From assembly GCA_002633005.1 (NCBI GenBank), contig NMRA01000008.1, forward strand, positions 1,255,974-1,319,973: a stretch of DNA of 64,000 nt, given 5' to 3'. This document shows, piece by piece, positions 37,001 to 48,359 of this stretch. A program made the position numbers and the translations under genes. This DNA comes from Phoronis australis. Lineage: Eukaryota; Phoronida; Phoronidae. The notes beneath the pieces are model-generated. The model was given only the letters and a program-made list of their open reading frames with translations, had not been told where the DNA came from and did no database searches. How positions within the stretch are numbered: position 1 is the first letter of the stretch; the number at the start of each line of letters is the position of its first letter.

Positions 37001-38574
37001 TATTTAATTATTATTGACAGATCAAGAGAGCAATGCATGACCCGGAGTTTGCGAGTCTGTTTGATGCATTTCACTTCAACAAATTTCCTGTCAATCAAGT
37101 CACAGACAGCGCAGTGGAATTCGCCACAGAACACGTAAGTCAGATAATCACAACAGAATATCTATAAGGATATGTGTCACTTTATCAACAAGTGTGTAGT
37201 TGCCCAAATATCTACTGTAGAACAATGGGTTTTAACTCAGTGAAAGTTTTACATTTTCTGAAAGTAGAAAGCCTTTATTTATTTTTTTGTTTACTTTAAA
37301 GCTATAGTGTCTTGTGACCATATCTTTTTGTAGTAAAATTTAGCAAAAAGAATGGTTCGTTTATAGAAAAACAACATCATCATCAATAACGTGGCAAAGT
37401 TTTGATTGATAAAAATATTCACGATGAAATCTCAAAAATGCTGCTGATGCATGTCTTGCCGCTGATCATGATGTTGTTAACTCCATTGTTAACAATGCCC
37501 CCTGGTGCCAGATATCACATGTAAAGCTGAATTAACTCGTGTAATGTTGCACTGTCATCTCAGATAAAAAGTTACTAGTAACTTGCTTAACGTTACTTCA
37601 ATCGTATCCATACTGGTCCGCCATGGTATGTGACTCGTCCTTAGTTTTGCACTGCTTTATTTCAGACCGACACGTTTCTTGTTCAAACCTATCAAGAGAT
37701 GGCAACCATTTCCGTCTATCTTAACAGAGTGCGACTGGAGAACAAGCACTGGTCAGTAGGTGGCAACAGTATGTTCTACACCACCATCGACCAGATTTCT
37801 ATTCAATATTGTGATTTGATGTGCAGCCTCAACATCCATATCAAGGCAACTAAAGGTAAATTCAACACCCACATGCACACATGCAGTCAGGGATACCAAT
37901 TCTTTTGTTCATGTTGCCCTCGAGGCCTTAAAATCCATTTTGTGTTATGTCTAGTTCCCTGATCTACCTTAAGTCAACAAAACTTTCACGTACGAGTTAA
38001 GTGGTGTTTTGAACAACAGTCGAAACTTTAAAGCCTTTGGAACATCAAAAAATCGCTTTCGAAAAAATTCTGTAAACATATGCTCTTCAAGTAGAAATTG
38101 TTGAAATATATTTGAAACAGTTGTACAGAATGTTTTTCTTTGCTTTTGTTTTTAGAAACTTCCTCGAAATTTTGAAAATAGAATCGATGGCAGTTCTCCT
38201 AAATTTACCAGTCGATAAATAACTCAGTAAAATTTATTTAAAAAATTCCTGGCAAACCAATTGTTCTGGTAGGATTGGTGTGTGATTAACGTAAAAATGT
38301 GGGAAGCAGATGGACCAGTTGGAAGGAAATGTGAAATGTTTTGTGTTGGTATGATGTAAGTGAATTGTTTTACACTCATTGTTTTCTCGTTGTAGGTCTC
38401 GTAATACCGGAAACGGTCACCGAAGATGTTATAGATCCTCATTACGATAACTTGGGCTTCAGCGAGACCTACAAATATGTGCGCGACTACATAATAATTC
38501 GCGATTACAGTCACTACCTTAATTACTTGGGTGAAATGATGCAGGAGTTGGAGAATCTGCCTTCAAACCACTAA
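34045..38574 (+). CDS. Putative secreted long-chain four-helix cytokine, LIF/CNTF/CLCF1-like (copy 1), 5 exons
   Basis: Spliced product of 253 residues. Residues 1-23 form a signal peptide (hydrophobic ITALLSFGLMGI, cleavage likely near A23). A C-x5-C pair (C44, C50: CHWYRPC) and an NTT glycosylation site (N60) follow. Predicted helices: A about 66-93, B 121-155, C 167-192 ending in C180-x3-C184, D 218-249. LIF has the same layout: C-x5-C before helix A bonded to C-x2-C at the end of helix C (known). The A-B loop (DPEFASLFDAFHFNKFP) resembles the F/P-rich loop of LIF and CLCF1. Intron phases are 1, 0, 0, 1; the first two match LIF. The vertebrate FxxK receptor motif before helix D is not strictly present. 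Expected role: extracellular signal through a gp130/LIFR-type receptor (inference). Gene model strong; family moderately sure. Confidence 0.8.
35065..35336 (+). CDS. Cytokine-like copy 1, exon 2: signal peptide, C-x5-C, helix A
   Basis: Acceptor tttacag, donor gtgagt; ends in phase 0 after DLKISY. Encodes the signal peptide, a Thr/Ser-rich N-terminus, CHWYRPC, NTTPSG and helix A (AYRDMAVKAFGLSRQSQDL). Confidence 0.88.
35337..37020 (+). other. Intron 2 of cytokine-like copy 1
   Basis: 1.68 kb. Its last ~100 bases align with the end of the matching intron in copy 2 (e.g. gcttttyatgat and tattaattattattgacag-type sequence); upstream parts do not. Confidence 0.8.
37021..37134 (+). CDS. Cytokine-like copy 1, exon 3: A-B loop and start of helix B
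   Basis: Acceptor attattgacag, donor gtaagt; 38 codons, phase 0 at both ends. Differs from copy 2 at four residues. Confidence 0.9.
37135..37665 (+). other. Intron 3 of cytokine-like copy 1
   Basis: Closely matches copy 2 intron 58880-59392 along its length (e.g. ttgcccaaatatctac, cttgccgctgatcatgatgt), unlike introns 1, 2 and 4. Confidence 0.85.
37666..37855 (+). CDS. Cytokine-like copy 1, exon 4: helices B and C
   Basis: Acceptor tttatttcag, donor gtaaat, phase 1 at its end. Encodes TYQEMATISVYLNRVRLENK (helix B), the MFYTTIDQISIQYCDLMC core (helix C) and IHIK. Differs from copy 2 at two residues of 63. Confidence 0.9.
38396..38574 (+). CDS. Cytokine-like copy 1, exon 5: C-D loop and helix D
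   Basis: Acceptor tcgttgtag. The first two bases complete a Gly codon. Encodes an acidic C-D loop (PETVTEDVIDPHYDN) and helix D (YKYVRDYIIIRDYSHYLNYL and LGEMMQELENL), stop TAA at 38572-38574. Confidence 0.9.
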
Positions 38575-39709
38575 AGTGATAAAGCTGTTCCACGTTTCCC
38601 CGCACCCTATGTGGGGTGCCCAATTTGTACAGTTTATGATCCATCTGATATTCAGATTGGTTCGTAAGTTGTACAAAAATGTATGTGCTATGCACGTGTT
38701 ATAATTTTAAATAAATGATTGCTTAACATGTGATTTGATGACATCAAAACAGTTGTATGATTATGTTCCAGTTGTCTGAGACAATTACCAACCACTGGGT
38801 GCATAATTGTATTAATTTTTGATATCATGTGTTTGATAATTATTTTGATCTGTTAAAGGCTAGTATATCTATTTAGATATATTTCTCATGAGTGACTTCA
38901 GTAAAGATTTGTTATCATTAGCTTTTTTATTTTAAATTGTTTGTGAACTGGAATACAAATTAATAAGGAAATAGAAAAAGAACTACTGTAAAATGCAGTT
39001 ATGATATGTAGCTTCAAAGCTTTCTAAACAAACTTACTTGTAATAATGTAATGATGTAATAATGTAATAAATAAACTAACAATAATGAAGTGATGGAAAA
39101 ATTTTAATGAAAGGAATTTTAATAAATGTTTGTTAATACTTATTACATTCAGTGTTGTAAATCAACTGAGTGTGAAGTTGTGTAACCGTAACTCAGAGTG
39201 TTATAATCAAAAAATGTACTGTAGTTTTGTAATCATGAAGTACTTAATCCACTATCTTGTTTTGTTTTGTTTTGTTGTGTGTTGTTTTTGAAGTGTTATT
39301 ACAACTTGTTCATGATTTATGTGATGGGTTAGTACTGCAATATACTGCCAATAATTTATGCTAATTTATGCCTGTTATGTGAGACTGCTACTTAACCTGA
39401 GTTTTTGCTCCGTTTAAACTACTGCTTTTTCATTTGTGAACTGCTGATATTTCCTGATATTTATATCTCTTTATTTATTTATTTATTTATTTTTTTATTT
39501 GGATAAGTTGTTTAAGTAGCTGAATACCGCATTTTACTTAAAATTTCTAAGTTTCCCACAATATGTTTTTGGGTTTTCAATATGGTTAGTTAGGGTTCCA
39601 ACTGTCTATATCATGGAATATTAACTTAACATTCCTATGCAGAGTGTAAATATATAACTTGCCTGTACTGAAAGCATTCCTTTGTAATTCGTGGTTGTGG
39701 TGTAATAAA
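38575..39709 (+). other. 3' UTR of cytokine-like copy 1 with poly(A) signals
   Basis: The first bases after the stop (agtgataaagctgttccacg) match copy 2. AATAAA occurs at 38710-38715, 39066-39075 (overlapping pair) and 39704-39709. The last is followed by ctgactttcattt-like sequence also found after the matching signal of copy 2, so a ~1.1-kb UTR is likely, with possible earlier ends. Confidence 0.65.
39471..39500 (+). promoter_or_regulatory. AU-rich element in copy 1 3' UTR
   Basis: Five overlapping ATTTA pentamers in ttatttatttatttatttat followed by a T-run. Overlapping pentamers of this class promote rapid decay of many cytokine mRNAs (known in vertebrates). A similar block sits at the equivalent place in copy 2. 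Confidence 0.65.
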
Positions 39710-39739
39710 TTATTAATATAAAACTGACTTTTATTTCAT

Positions 39740-41047
39740 TAAATTCTATACATAACGAATTATTAACGTCAGCGGCAAAAGTGAAAAACACGAAGAAAAA
39801 TGAAATCAAACACTTTCACAATGGTCTGGTATTGTGGTTCTTATTGATTGATCTTTGCATCTGTTCACTTGAGCCGTCCGGGTCTCGGTGATTCATTTCA
39901 ACCAATGGCGTTTTGGGGATGAAGTTGCTGTAACAACATTAGGCCTACTGTTGAGTGTAGCGTTGTACAATCTGTGTTCTTAGAAATTTTCAAAATAGTT
40001 TGATCTGAAGTGATAGATCTCCTTTCGCATTTTAGAGAAGAAGAATGAAGATTTTTCAGTTTTCTCTTGAAATATTGGTAACGGCAAACAATTCGCTTGC
40101 GATTCTATCGTCATTCATCTGTTCCATAGGCGAGCAATATTTTCATGTTGTTTACTTTTTATCGTCGGCCGTCCGGTATCGCCATAGAAAACTGCGTAAT
40201 GTGGTGAAGAGCTACAGCTTTGTGTGTAGGCCTCACCCGCAGGCCCGTACCCAGCATTGCGCGGGAGTGGTTCGAATTTCTAAAACGGTGGACCTTAGAC
40301 ATTTTGCAAACGTCGGCACTAGAGTTCTCGGTTAGGCCCTTGACGCAGCTTAATTAGGGGGTTCCATGCTTTGCGTTCCTGAGATAAGACGAAATTTATA
40401 ATACTAGAAATCAAGATTGCCGTAACGGTTGCTCGCAAAGAACTAAACGCAAATTCAGATGTAACGTGGCTCAGAGTGTATCGCGTGCCGTAGCGGTGGA
40501 AGTGTAGCGCGTAAATTTACGAGCGAGACTTCGCTCGTATTTTACGACCGAAATCGTTATATCCAATGAAAAATTGGTTTGTCGGTTACGTGAGCTCTGA
40601 AGCAGTTGTGCGCTCGTAATATGTTTCGCTCGTACTTTTACGTTCGTAATTTTACGCTCGTATTTTTCGCATGTTATTAAGTATTCAGAAGGTAAAATCT
40701 CAGGTGCAAAGTCCAAAAGGTTGAAAATATCAAAGACTGACTGAAATGTTTTTACATCAGTTGCTCCCCTAACCATCCCAGACACTTGAAAGTGCTCCGT
40801 TTTAGTACATAATGATGTATCAAATGTCTGACAATGCTTCGATATTATTTTGTTAAAATAACTATGCTTTATCGTTTATTTCGACAACATCTCATTCTCT
40901 TACTCTTAACATTGCGTGCAAATGACATATGACGTTGCAAAAAACATTGGTTCCAAACGGTTTGAGGGGTTTATTTAATAGAATTTCTAAATGTTGCTGG
41001 TAAATCACTCACTCTTTATTCAAGACATTTGAATAAGAAACCATATG
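39740..41047. other. Intergenic, with a CGCTCGTA-rich segment
   Basis: No gene. cgcaggcccgtacccagc at about 40239 looks like a DNA-transposon terminus. From 40500 to 40680, cgctcgta and its complement recur several times with tttacg spacing. Confidence 0.5.
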
Positions 41048-41335
41048 CCGTGGCAGATCTAGGATACCATATGGGCGGGGGGGGCAAAATGTTGCCTCGG
41101 GGAATTGGGCAACTCGTGGTTGTATGTGTACAGGCGTCTCGAAAGTTGCGGGGGCCAGGAGTATGAACCTTCTGTTCGTAAAATCTGTCGACTAAAATAA
41201 AAACGGGAACGCGATCCCGACGCGAACTGGGGTCTGAGCCCCCCACCCCCCTCCTCCGCTACCGGGCCTTGTTATATTTCCTCACGCTTCTTGCTGCTGC
41301 TGTTGCTGTTTCATTTTGCTTGCGGCAGCCAAGGG
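41048..41335. mobile_element. MITE, GGCGGAT family, reverse orientation, cut by the gap
   Basis: Begins ccgtggcagatctaggatac and contains reverse complements of the family body (gtcgactaaaataaaaacgg, tgctgtttcattttgcttgc). The other end is lost in the N run that follows. Confidence 0.8.
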
Positions 41336-41914
41336 NNNNNNNNNNNNNNNNNNNNNNNNNNNNNNNNNNNNNNNNNNNNNNNNNNNNNNNNNNNNNNNNN
41401 NNNNNNNNNNNNNNNNNNNNNNNNNNNNNNNNNNNNNNNNNNNNNNNNNNNNNNNNNNNNNNNNNNNNNNNNNNNNNNNNNNNNNNNNNNNNNNNNNNNN
41501 NNNNNNNNNNNNNNNNNNNNNNNNNNNNNNNNNNNNNNNNNNNNNNNNNNNNNNNNNNNNNNNNNNNNNNNNNNNNNNNNNNNNNNNNNNNNNNNNNNNN
41601 NNNNNNNNNNNNNNNNNNNNNNNNNNNNNNNNNNNNNNNNNNNNNNNNNNNNNNNNNNNNNNNNNNNNNNNNNNNNNNNNNNNNNNNNNNNNNNNNNNNN
41701 NNNNNNNNNNNNNNNNNNNNNNNNNNNNNNNNNNNNNNNNNNNNNNNNNNNNNNNNNNNNNNNNNNNNNNNNNNNNNNNNNNNNNNNNNNNNNNNNNNNN
41801 NNNNNNNNNNNNNNNNNNNNNNNNNNNNNNNNNNNNNNNNNNNNNNNNNNNNNNNNNNNNNNNNNNNNNNNNNNNNNNNNNNNNNNNNNNNNNNNNNNNN
41901 NNNNNNNNNNNNNN
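41336..41914. other. Assembly gap (579 N)
   Basis: Unbroken run of N. Open frames crossing it are meaningless. The gap starts within a G/C-run repeat, a likely cause. Confidence 1.
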
Positions 41915-42040
41915 AATAACTATTCAACTAGTGCACATTCTTTAAATGGTTACTAAATGGACACAAATACAAAACTTTATTTATGTCAGTTCCGACTAAT
42001 TAACAGACAATCAGAGTAATGAACTGTCGGAATTCTGGTT

Positions 42041-42256
42041 TCAGAATTCGAAGTAAGGAACTTTCGAAGGTAATGAACCTTCGGAGACGTGAATCTTGGA
42101 AACATACTCATTTTTATTGTTCGTATAAAATCTGCGAGGCTGTGCACCGTCGACACTGATTGACAAGAGAAGACTTTCGTCATTGACCAAAGTTCCTATT
42201 AGGCCTAGGGTTACTTTTCCCTTATAGTGTGAACATGCCTGTAGGAGATTTCTCAA
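42041..42256 (-). CDS. Orphan open frame, possible exon (unassigned)
   Basis: On the minus strand, an acceptor-like ctcctacag is followed in phase 0 by about 60 codons with protein-like composition (KVTLGLIGTLVNDESLLLSI, then VDGAQPRRFY) and a stop. Alternating hydrophobic residues suggest beta strands. No partner exon found and no family recognised. Confidence 0.2.
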   Translation of the reverse strand: MRNLLQACSHYKGKVTLGLIGTLVNDESLLLSISVDGAQPRRFYTNNKNEYVSKIHVSEGSLPSKVPYFEF

Positions 42257-42333
42257 TGCAAGAAGTCACGGTAATTAAATGTCTGGTTTTTGAGCAACGA
42301 CGGAGGACTGACAATATTGAACTTACCATCGAC

Positions 42334-42494
42334 GATTACTGGTGTGCGTTCAGTAGTCGTTAGGACCTACGCTAGGACCTGGCTAAAACCTAGTCAATGT
42401 CACGTGTTCTCATTTAAAATGCACGGCAATATCTCACGTAATCTCGCTAAGTCTTGCTTTTTAGCGAGGTCCTAGCGTTACTGAACGGGAGGCT
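42334..42494. mobile_element. MITE, CGTTCAGTA family, inverted copy
   Basis: Ends gcgttcagtagtcgttagga and, inverted, ccgttcagtaacgctaggac; the core tcacgtaatctcgctaag matches 27324-27470 reversed. Confidence 0.8.
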
Positions 42495-44315
42495 GAATTT
42501 AAAAGAACGGAAACACATACACGCATGCGTTTCAATCCACCGATCCACAATCAAAATGGACACTAGATGAACAAAATATTTGACGATCACTTTCAATTCG
42601 AAATTTGAAAATGTCTGCACTTTATCGAGCTATGCTATCAAGTGTACCAAAATAGCAGACGACCAACATATTTTCTGCTGTTTGTTTTTTGATCGATTTT
42701 AAGGCAAAGGTCATTCAAGATCAAGGTCACTTGATTATTTCCCAATCGCTGTTACTTTCCTCCAAAAAAGGATTCTGAGTTTGGAAATTAGACGCTGGGC
42801 TCAGGCCTGACTGTCAGTTTTACGCTCGTCCTTGGCCGCAATCTTGCACTAGCGGGGTATGAGAAGAGTTAGTGGTATTGCGTCATAATTAGACCGGCAG
42901 TAAAAGGCCGCCTTGGCATAGATGAACGAGATACCATCATCTGACCATAACAGCACTTACAGTCCACCTCAGTATATACAGAAATGTACGTTTGCCGTTG
43001 TCTAGACTCTGGATGTGACCCCTGGGGACCTTACAAAGGGGACAAAAACGAGCTGATTACATATTCGAGGTACCGGCCAAAACTGATTTAAAACGGACAA
43101 TAGTACCGCACTGAACATCAAAATACACATGACAGAAAAACTGCACTGATACTGGAATGGGTCCGGCAGAAACCAAGAATGGACCCCAAAATGAGCGAGC
43201 TCATACATTCGAGGAACCACAAAAATCAATTCCATGTGATTCAATACATGCCACTGATCACTAAATGCCCCATGACAGACAAAATACACTCTGGGTTGTG
43301 CACTTCACTGAGAAATCCTCAAAAATGTCAACAACGGTAAGCCATTGGAAATTTGAGCTATATATTGGATATACGAGATACTGAGCTAAATCTGATTTAA
43401 AACGAACAATGGTACCTCACTGGACACCGAATGACCCATGCAGTCTGGAAAGCGTCCGCCAGAAAACCAAAAAGACCCCCCCCCCCCAAATGAGCTAGCT
43501 CATACATTCGAGATACCACAAAACAATTCCATGTGATTCAATACATGTCACTGGTCACCAAATGACCTATGACAGATAAATTACCCTCTGGGATGCCAGT
43601 GCCTGCTAGAAATCCCCAAAATTCTCAACTACGGTATGCCATCGAACGTTTGAGCTACATTAGACAATTGAGGTACCCTCTAAAATTGACTTAAAACCAA
43701 CAAACGTTCCGCATTGAACACCGAATGCCACGGCAAACCAAATGTCCTCTGGAAAAGGTTCACCAGAAGCTCAAAGGAGCTAGCTCATATATTCGAGGTA
43801 CCACAATAAACAATTCCATGTAATTCCAATAGATGTTACTGGTTACTAAAGGGCCTGTGAAAGACAAAACCCAATCTGGTTTGTGTGCGCCAGCCCCAGA
43901 AATCTCAACCACGTAATTCTGTTGCAAACGTGTGATACATTTGATGATAAAGGTTCCTGTTAAATTTTGGTGAAGTTCCATAGAATCAAGAACTTCGATA
44001 AGGAAGGTATTGTGATCACGTGCTTCGTTTGCAGTTATGGCGAATTCTTGTATTTCCGTAATACTTTCGCGTCCACCGATCTCTCGCCTTGCTTAAAATT
44101 AATAACAGCGTTAAACTGAGTTCCAAGAAGTTGATGGCGGAAAGTAATTTGGAAAATACCTGATAACACTAAAACTTTGGGATACCAGGAACTGTCACTT
44201 TCAAACAGCAACCCAAAAACTTAAAACAAGATAAAAGACACATTAAAATCACTGCATGGACGAGAACATTAGGTATACACATGTTTACACGTCAATAATA
44301 GTTTCTTGTTAGATT

Positions 44316-44641
44316 TTATGTTTCACTATCAGATTCGTCACTGCTTCTCCAACTTGATTCGGGCTCGCTTGTTTCGTCATCAGTCCATTTCATTTCCTTC
44401 TTGATCGGCTTGTTTTCTTGAAAAGACCCGCACCTTCAAAAAGGACGACAGGAACGGCAGGTCCACAAAACCATTGGAGAGTATAATATCTATAATGTAG
44501 CTTCCATCAGTAGTTGAAAGTATTCCAAACGTTTCCTAAGACCATCGCAACATAATGGGCTCATTTAGCTTGTTCAGTAGTGTGTTTTGCAAGTAGAAAA
44601 CAATGCACTGTCTATCGTCTTGACGTTGGACATCGGGTTTT
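44316..44641 (-). pseudogene. Broken minus-strand open frame inside the inverted-repeat structure
   Basis: After an acceptor-like ttatttccag (minus), a frame from 44641 reads KPDVQRQDDRQCIVFYLQNT to a TAG at 44538-44536, then continues open to 44380. In another frame the last part encodes an acidic Ser/Asp/Glu tail ending at 44316. Stops and frame changes suggest a decayed gene. Family not recognised. Confidence 0.3.
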
Positions 44642-45571
44642 CTGGAAATAAATAGTGAGAAAACTTAATTGATGAGGAACCAACTGTCTAACAGTGGAAA
44701 AAACCTAGAGCCAGAACATCACTTACTGTCCTTTAAGCATCATCTGAGACTGGACCTTTTGGTTTAATACGACGGAAGCGTTATTTGAAATTATTTTCAT
44801 TGCATTTATCAACTATATTTTACCAATTATGATTATATTTCCGGTCATGTCGATTAATTTCAGATATCTCGCTTCATTATCTTCGACGCCCTCCTTCAAT
44901 CCAAACAGTATGCTTATGAAATTCTTCTAACTTTCTTTTGCCTGGACAAACGTTTGAGTTTACTATGAGGATGTGTTCTACTGTTGTTTTCGTGCTGGGT
45001 TCCTAAAAACGACGTCACCACTTTCCATCGACGAGTATTTTACAACAAGCTAGGTTGTTAGAGAACTCAACTAGGATTTAGGAATCGCTTAGTTTATAGC
45101 AGTCTGAAAATGGCTGGAGTCGGCGACCCATATCACAGACACAGTGTCGTGAGTGACGGAGACATATTGTTCACAGCAGCGGTGAAGAGGAATTTTTCAC
45201 GAACAGTCAGTGGGTAGATATAAGCTTGAGCGCGAGTATAATGAGACAGAAAATGCACAGAGACTTGCGGGATGAGGCAGAGACTGATGACACACCTGGT
45301 GGGACGTCTTGCTGCACGGTGTGCACTGTTATAATACAGGCCTATGCTGTTCCCACTGGATGGTGACCTGAGAACGTTGCGTAGACGGGTAACGCTGCTT
45401 TCTTCACACGAACGAGACAAAGGCGGCAGAGTGTTACCTTTCGGAAAGCTATGTAATGGCTTACCCAAAGTGCGCGTGAGACAATAATAGGTATACACCC
45501 CGATACGCAGCAGCCGTGCGGCATGCTGACTGACCGTAAACAAAGGCAAACGACGACCAGACTTATCACAA

Positions 45572-45662
45572 CCACAGGCACCTTTAATCAGCCCTCGACG
45601 ACATACCGTATAATAAAGAGAGTATCGGTATATCGTCGAGGGCTGATTAAAAGTGCCTGTGG
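45572..45662. repeat. Palindromic fold-back element
   Basis: ccacaggcacctttaatcag followed by ccctcgacga is repeated in reverse after a short AT loop, giving ~40-bp arms. It produces spurious open frames on both strands. Confidence 0.85.
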
Positions 45663-46607
45663 TAAGACAATTACTGTCTTGACAGCTCACACTGTCAGAC
45701 GATATGGAAACAAACTGGCAGGAAATTCTTAACACCCAAAACGTCACTTCCGGAGTAAGACACGATTAATTAATAAAATCACGTTATTAACAGACCTGTA
45801 TACCACCAAAACTGCACTGGAGTACTTTGGACTCCAGATTTGCAGATTTTCTTAGTGAATTTGCAGATTATCATTGCGTACAGAGCAAAATTTCGAAAAT
45901 TCGAATAGAAAGGTTTCTTACTGAACTAAATAGTTATGTTGATACATGCCGCAATGGCAATAAATACCGTGAATCGTGATAAGTTGGATACACAACAGAC
46001 AGGCCTTGCTTCAAAAGTTGTGCTCGTTTCTAAATAAAAAACATATCTGCTAAAAGGTGTTCATGAATCTACAATAGATAATGTTTTGCACTAGACGTCA
46101 TGTTCTTAACCATTCACAAAAGTTTAGAATAATTATTCATTCCAAGTGTCTGTGAACACGTACCGCCGCACTACCTGTGAAAAATCTAGAGTGTTACCGT
46201 CGGCTCAACGTGCCACGAAGTCAGTGCAGTCACCATGCGCGCACAAGAAAACAACACGCTCCACAAGTTGCATTATAAATTCGAATGTCCCTTCCATGAG
46301 ACACTGTCATTCATTGAAATAACGAAGTAAAAACAGATGTTCCCTTCCTTCAGAAGCTACTTTCTTCACAGCTCGGAGTTGGCGGACACTCATACTTTGC
46401 CATTTTATCAACAGAACCCAATTAGGCGGAAATAGCCGAAATTACGGAAGGAAATTTCAGTGGGCCTAAATGAAAAGTTTAGGCCCTAAAAACATGTAAT
46501 GTTTGTTATTCTGTAGTATTTACCTATAACTACAATAATCTTAGTTCCCGTGAAATAAAGTTTTGAAAAATGAAAAGTCCACCTTGTAAAAGATCCTAAG
46601 CCAGTGC

Positions 46608-47219
46608 TTCGTGCTCGCTGGTTCCCTGCCTGCTTAGCCCAGCCAGCACGCAGGTATCACGTAGCGGCACGTGCTTTAGCATTGGTCGATGTAACCACGG
46701 CAGTCATTGGTTAGCTTTACAACACCGTGAAAAATGGCGGAGTGTGAACGATTTTTAGCCTTGTCATGCAAGTGAGTGGCGTCGCAGCAACTATTTCGTT
46801 TCTGTAGCGATGTTCAATAGCCGCGTGGTTGAAGCATATACATGTACAATTAACACATATCTGGCCAATTTAACCGGTGTGTTATTCATACTGTATGAAT
46901 ACAGGACAGTATCGTAAACAAAAGTCATCGACAGTAGAAAGATGCATTCCGAAAAGGCGCAATCACAATTTCTAGGCTTCACATTTCCTGAACATAAATT
47001 TTAAGCACCGATTTGTCTGTACAACAGACTGCATTTTACACTTCAGTCTATCAGTCATGCCCGTTTTTTTGCGTAAAGCGCTGTCTGTTGAGAATTCTAC
47101 TAGCCAATCAGAAACGCCGGTGTAAAAAAATTTCCCGAGGAAAATTAAGTGATACCTGCGTGCTGGTGCGGCTACCGCCCCACCTAGTGGCACGCAGGGA
47201 ACCAGCGAGGTACTTCGTG
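46608..47219. mobile_element. TIR element nested in the inverted-repeat core
   Basis: Left end cttcgtgctcgctggttccc through cagccagcacgcaggtatca, mirrored by tgatacctgcgtgctggtgc through cagggaaccagcgaggtact at the right. About 610 bp, no transposase seen. Confidence 0.7.
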
Positions 47220-48359
47220 TTACTGACAGCGTACAACGTATAATTATGTCAATTTTCCCGTTCTTTGCAGATTGACCGACTTATTTGAATTTTTTCCGCT
47301 ATTCCGCCATCTAGATGTCCTGCTTTTTGACACACGTCCAAACTAACATACTGTCATACACTACTGTGATTTCCCACGCAACATAGCCATATTTTCCCGC
47401 TCGACTTCCTTATCGAAGTTGCTGATTATACGAAACTCCAACAAGATTTAATCGGGATCTTCATTGTTAAATATATCACACATTTTCGACAGTGTGTTTT
47501 GGCTGTCACAAGCCATTTAGTAACCAGTAACATGTACAGTGTATTCGAATCACAGCGAGTTGTTTGTGTGGTACCTCAAATACATGAGTTAACTTCTTTT
47601 TTGGGTGTCGATTTTGAGTTTTTGGCGAATCCTTTCTGAAGGACAATTCGTCTGTCATGGGTCATCCAGTGCTCATTGCGGCACGATTGTTGGTTTATCA
47701 TGGGGCATTTAGTGACCAGTGACATGCACTGAATCACAAGGAATTGTTTTTTGTGTTATCTGGAATGTATGAGCTAGCTCATTTTTGGGTTCAGCGGACC
47801 GTTCCAGAGTTCAATTTGTCTGTCATGAATCATTTGGTGTTCAGAGCAGTACTATAAATCAGTTTAAGCTGGTACCTCGAATATTTAATCAAACACTAAT
47901 TTTCAGTGGTATACCGTGGTTGACATTTTTGGGGGTTTCTGGTGGGCACAACCCAGAGTGTATTTTGTCTGTCATGCGGCATTTAGTGGACAGTGACATA
48001 TATTGAATAAAATCGAATTATTTTTCTGTGGTACCTCGAATGTATGAGGTAACTCATTTTTTTTTGGGGGGGGGGCGTTTTTGGTTTCTGCCGGACCCAT
48101 TCCAGTATGCAATTTGTCTGTCATTAGTCATTCGATGTTGAGTGCAGTATTATTGTCCGTTTTTAATCAGTTTAATTGGGCGGTACCTCTAATATCTAAT
48201 CTAGGTCATTTTTGACCCCTTTGTGTCCCCAGGGTCACACCCAGAATGCAGATAACGGCAGAAATCCATTTCCGTATATACTGAGGTGGACTCCAAGTGC
48301 TCCTATGGTCAGATGTTGGTACCTTGCTCATCTATGCTAAGTGCTCTGGGCTGCCGGTC

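Noticed and set aside
41259-41956. Four open frames of over 200 residues
   Set aside because: They consist almost entirely of X from the N gap.
45133-45747. 204-codon minus-strand open frame, the longest real one in the window
   Set aside because: It reads through the palindrome at 45572-45662, has no recognisable domain and an odd composition; treated as chance.
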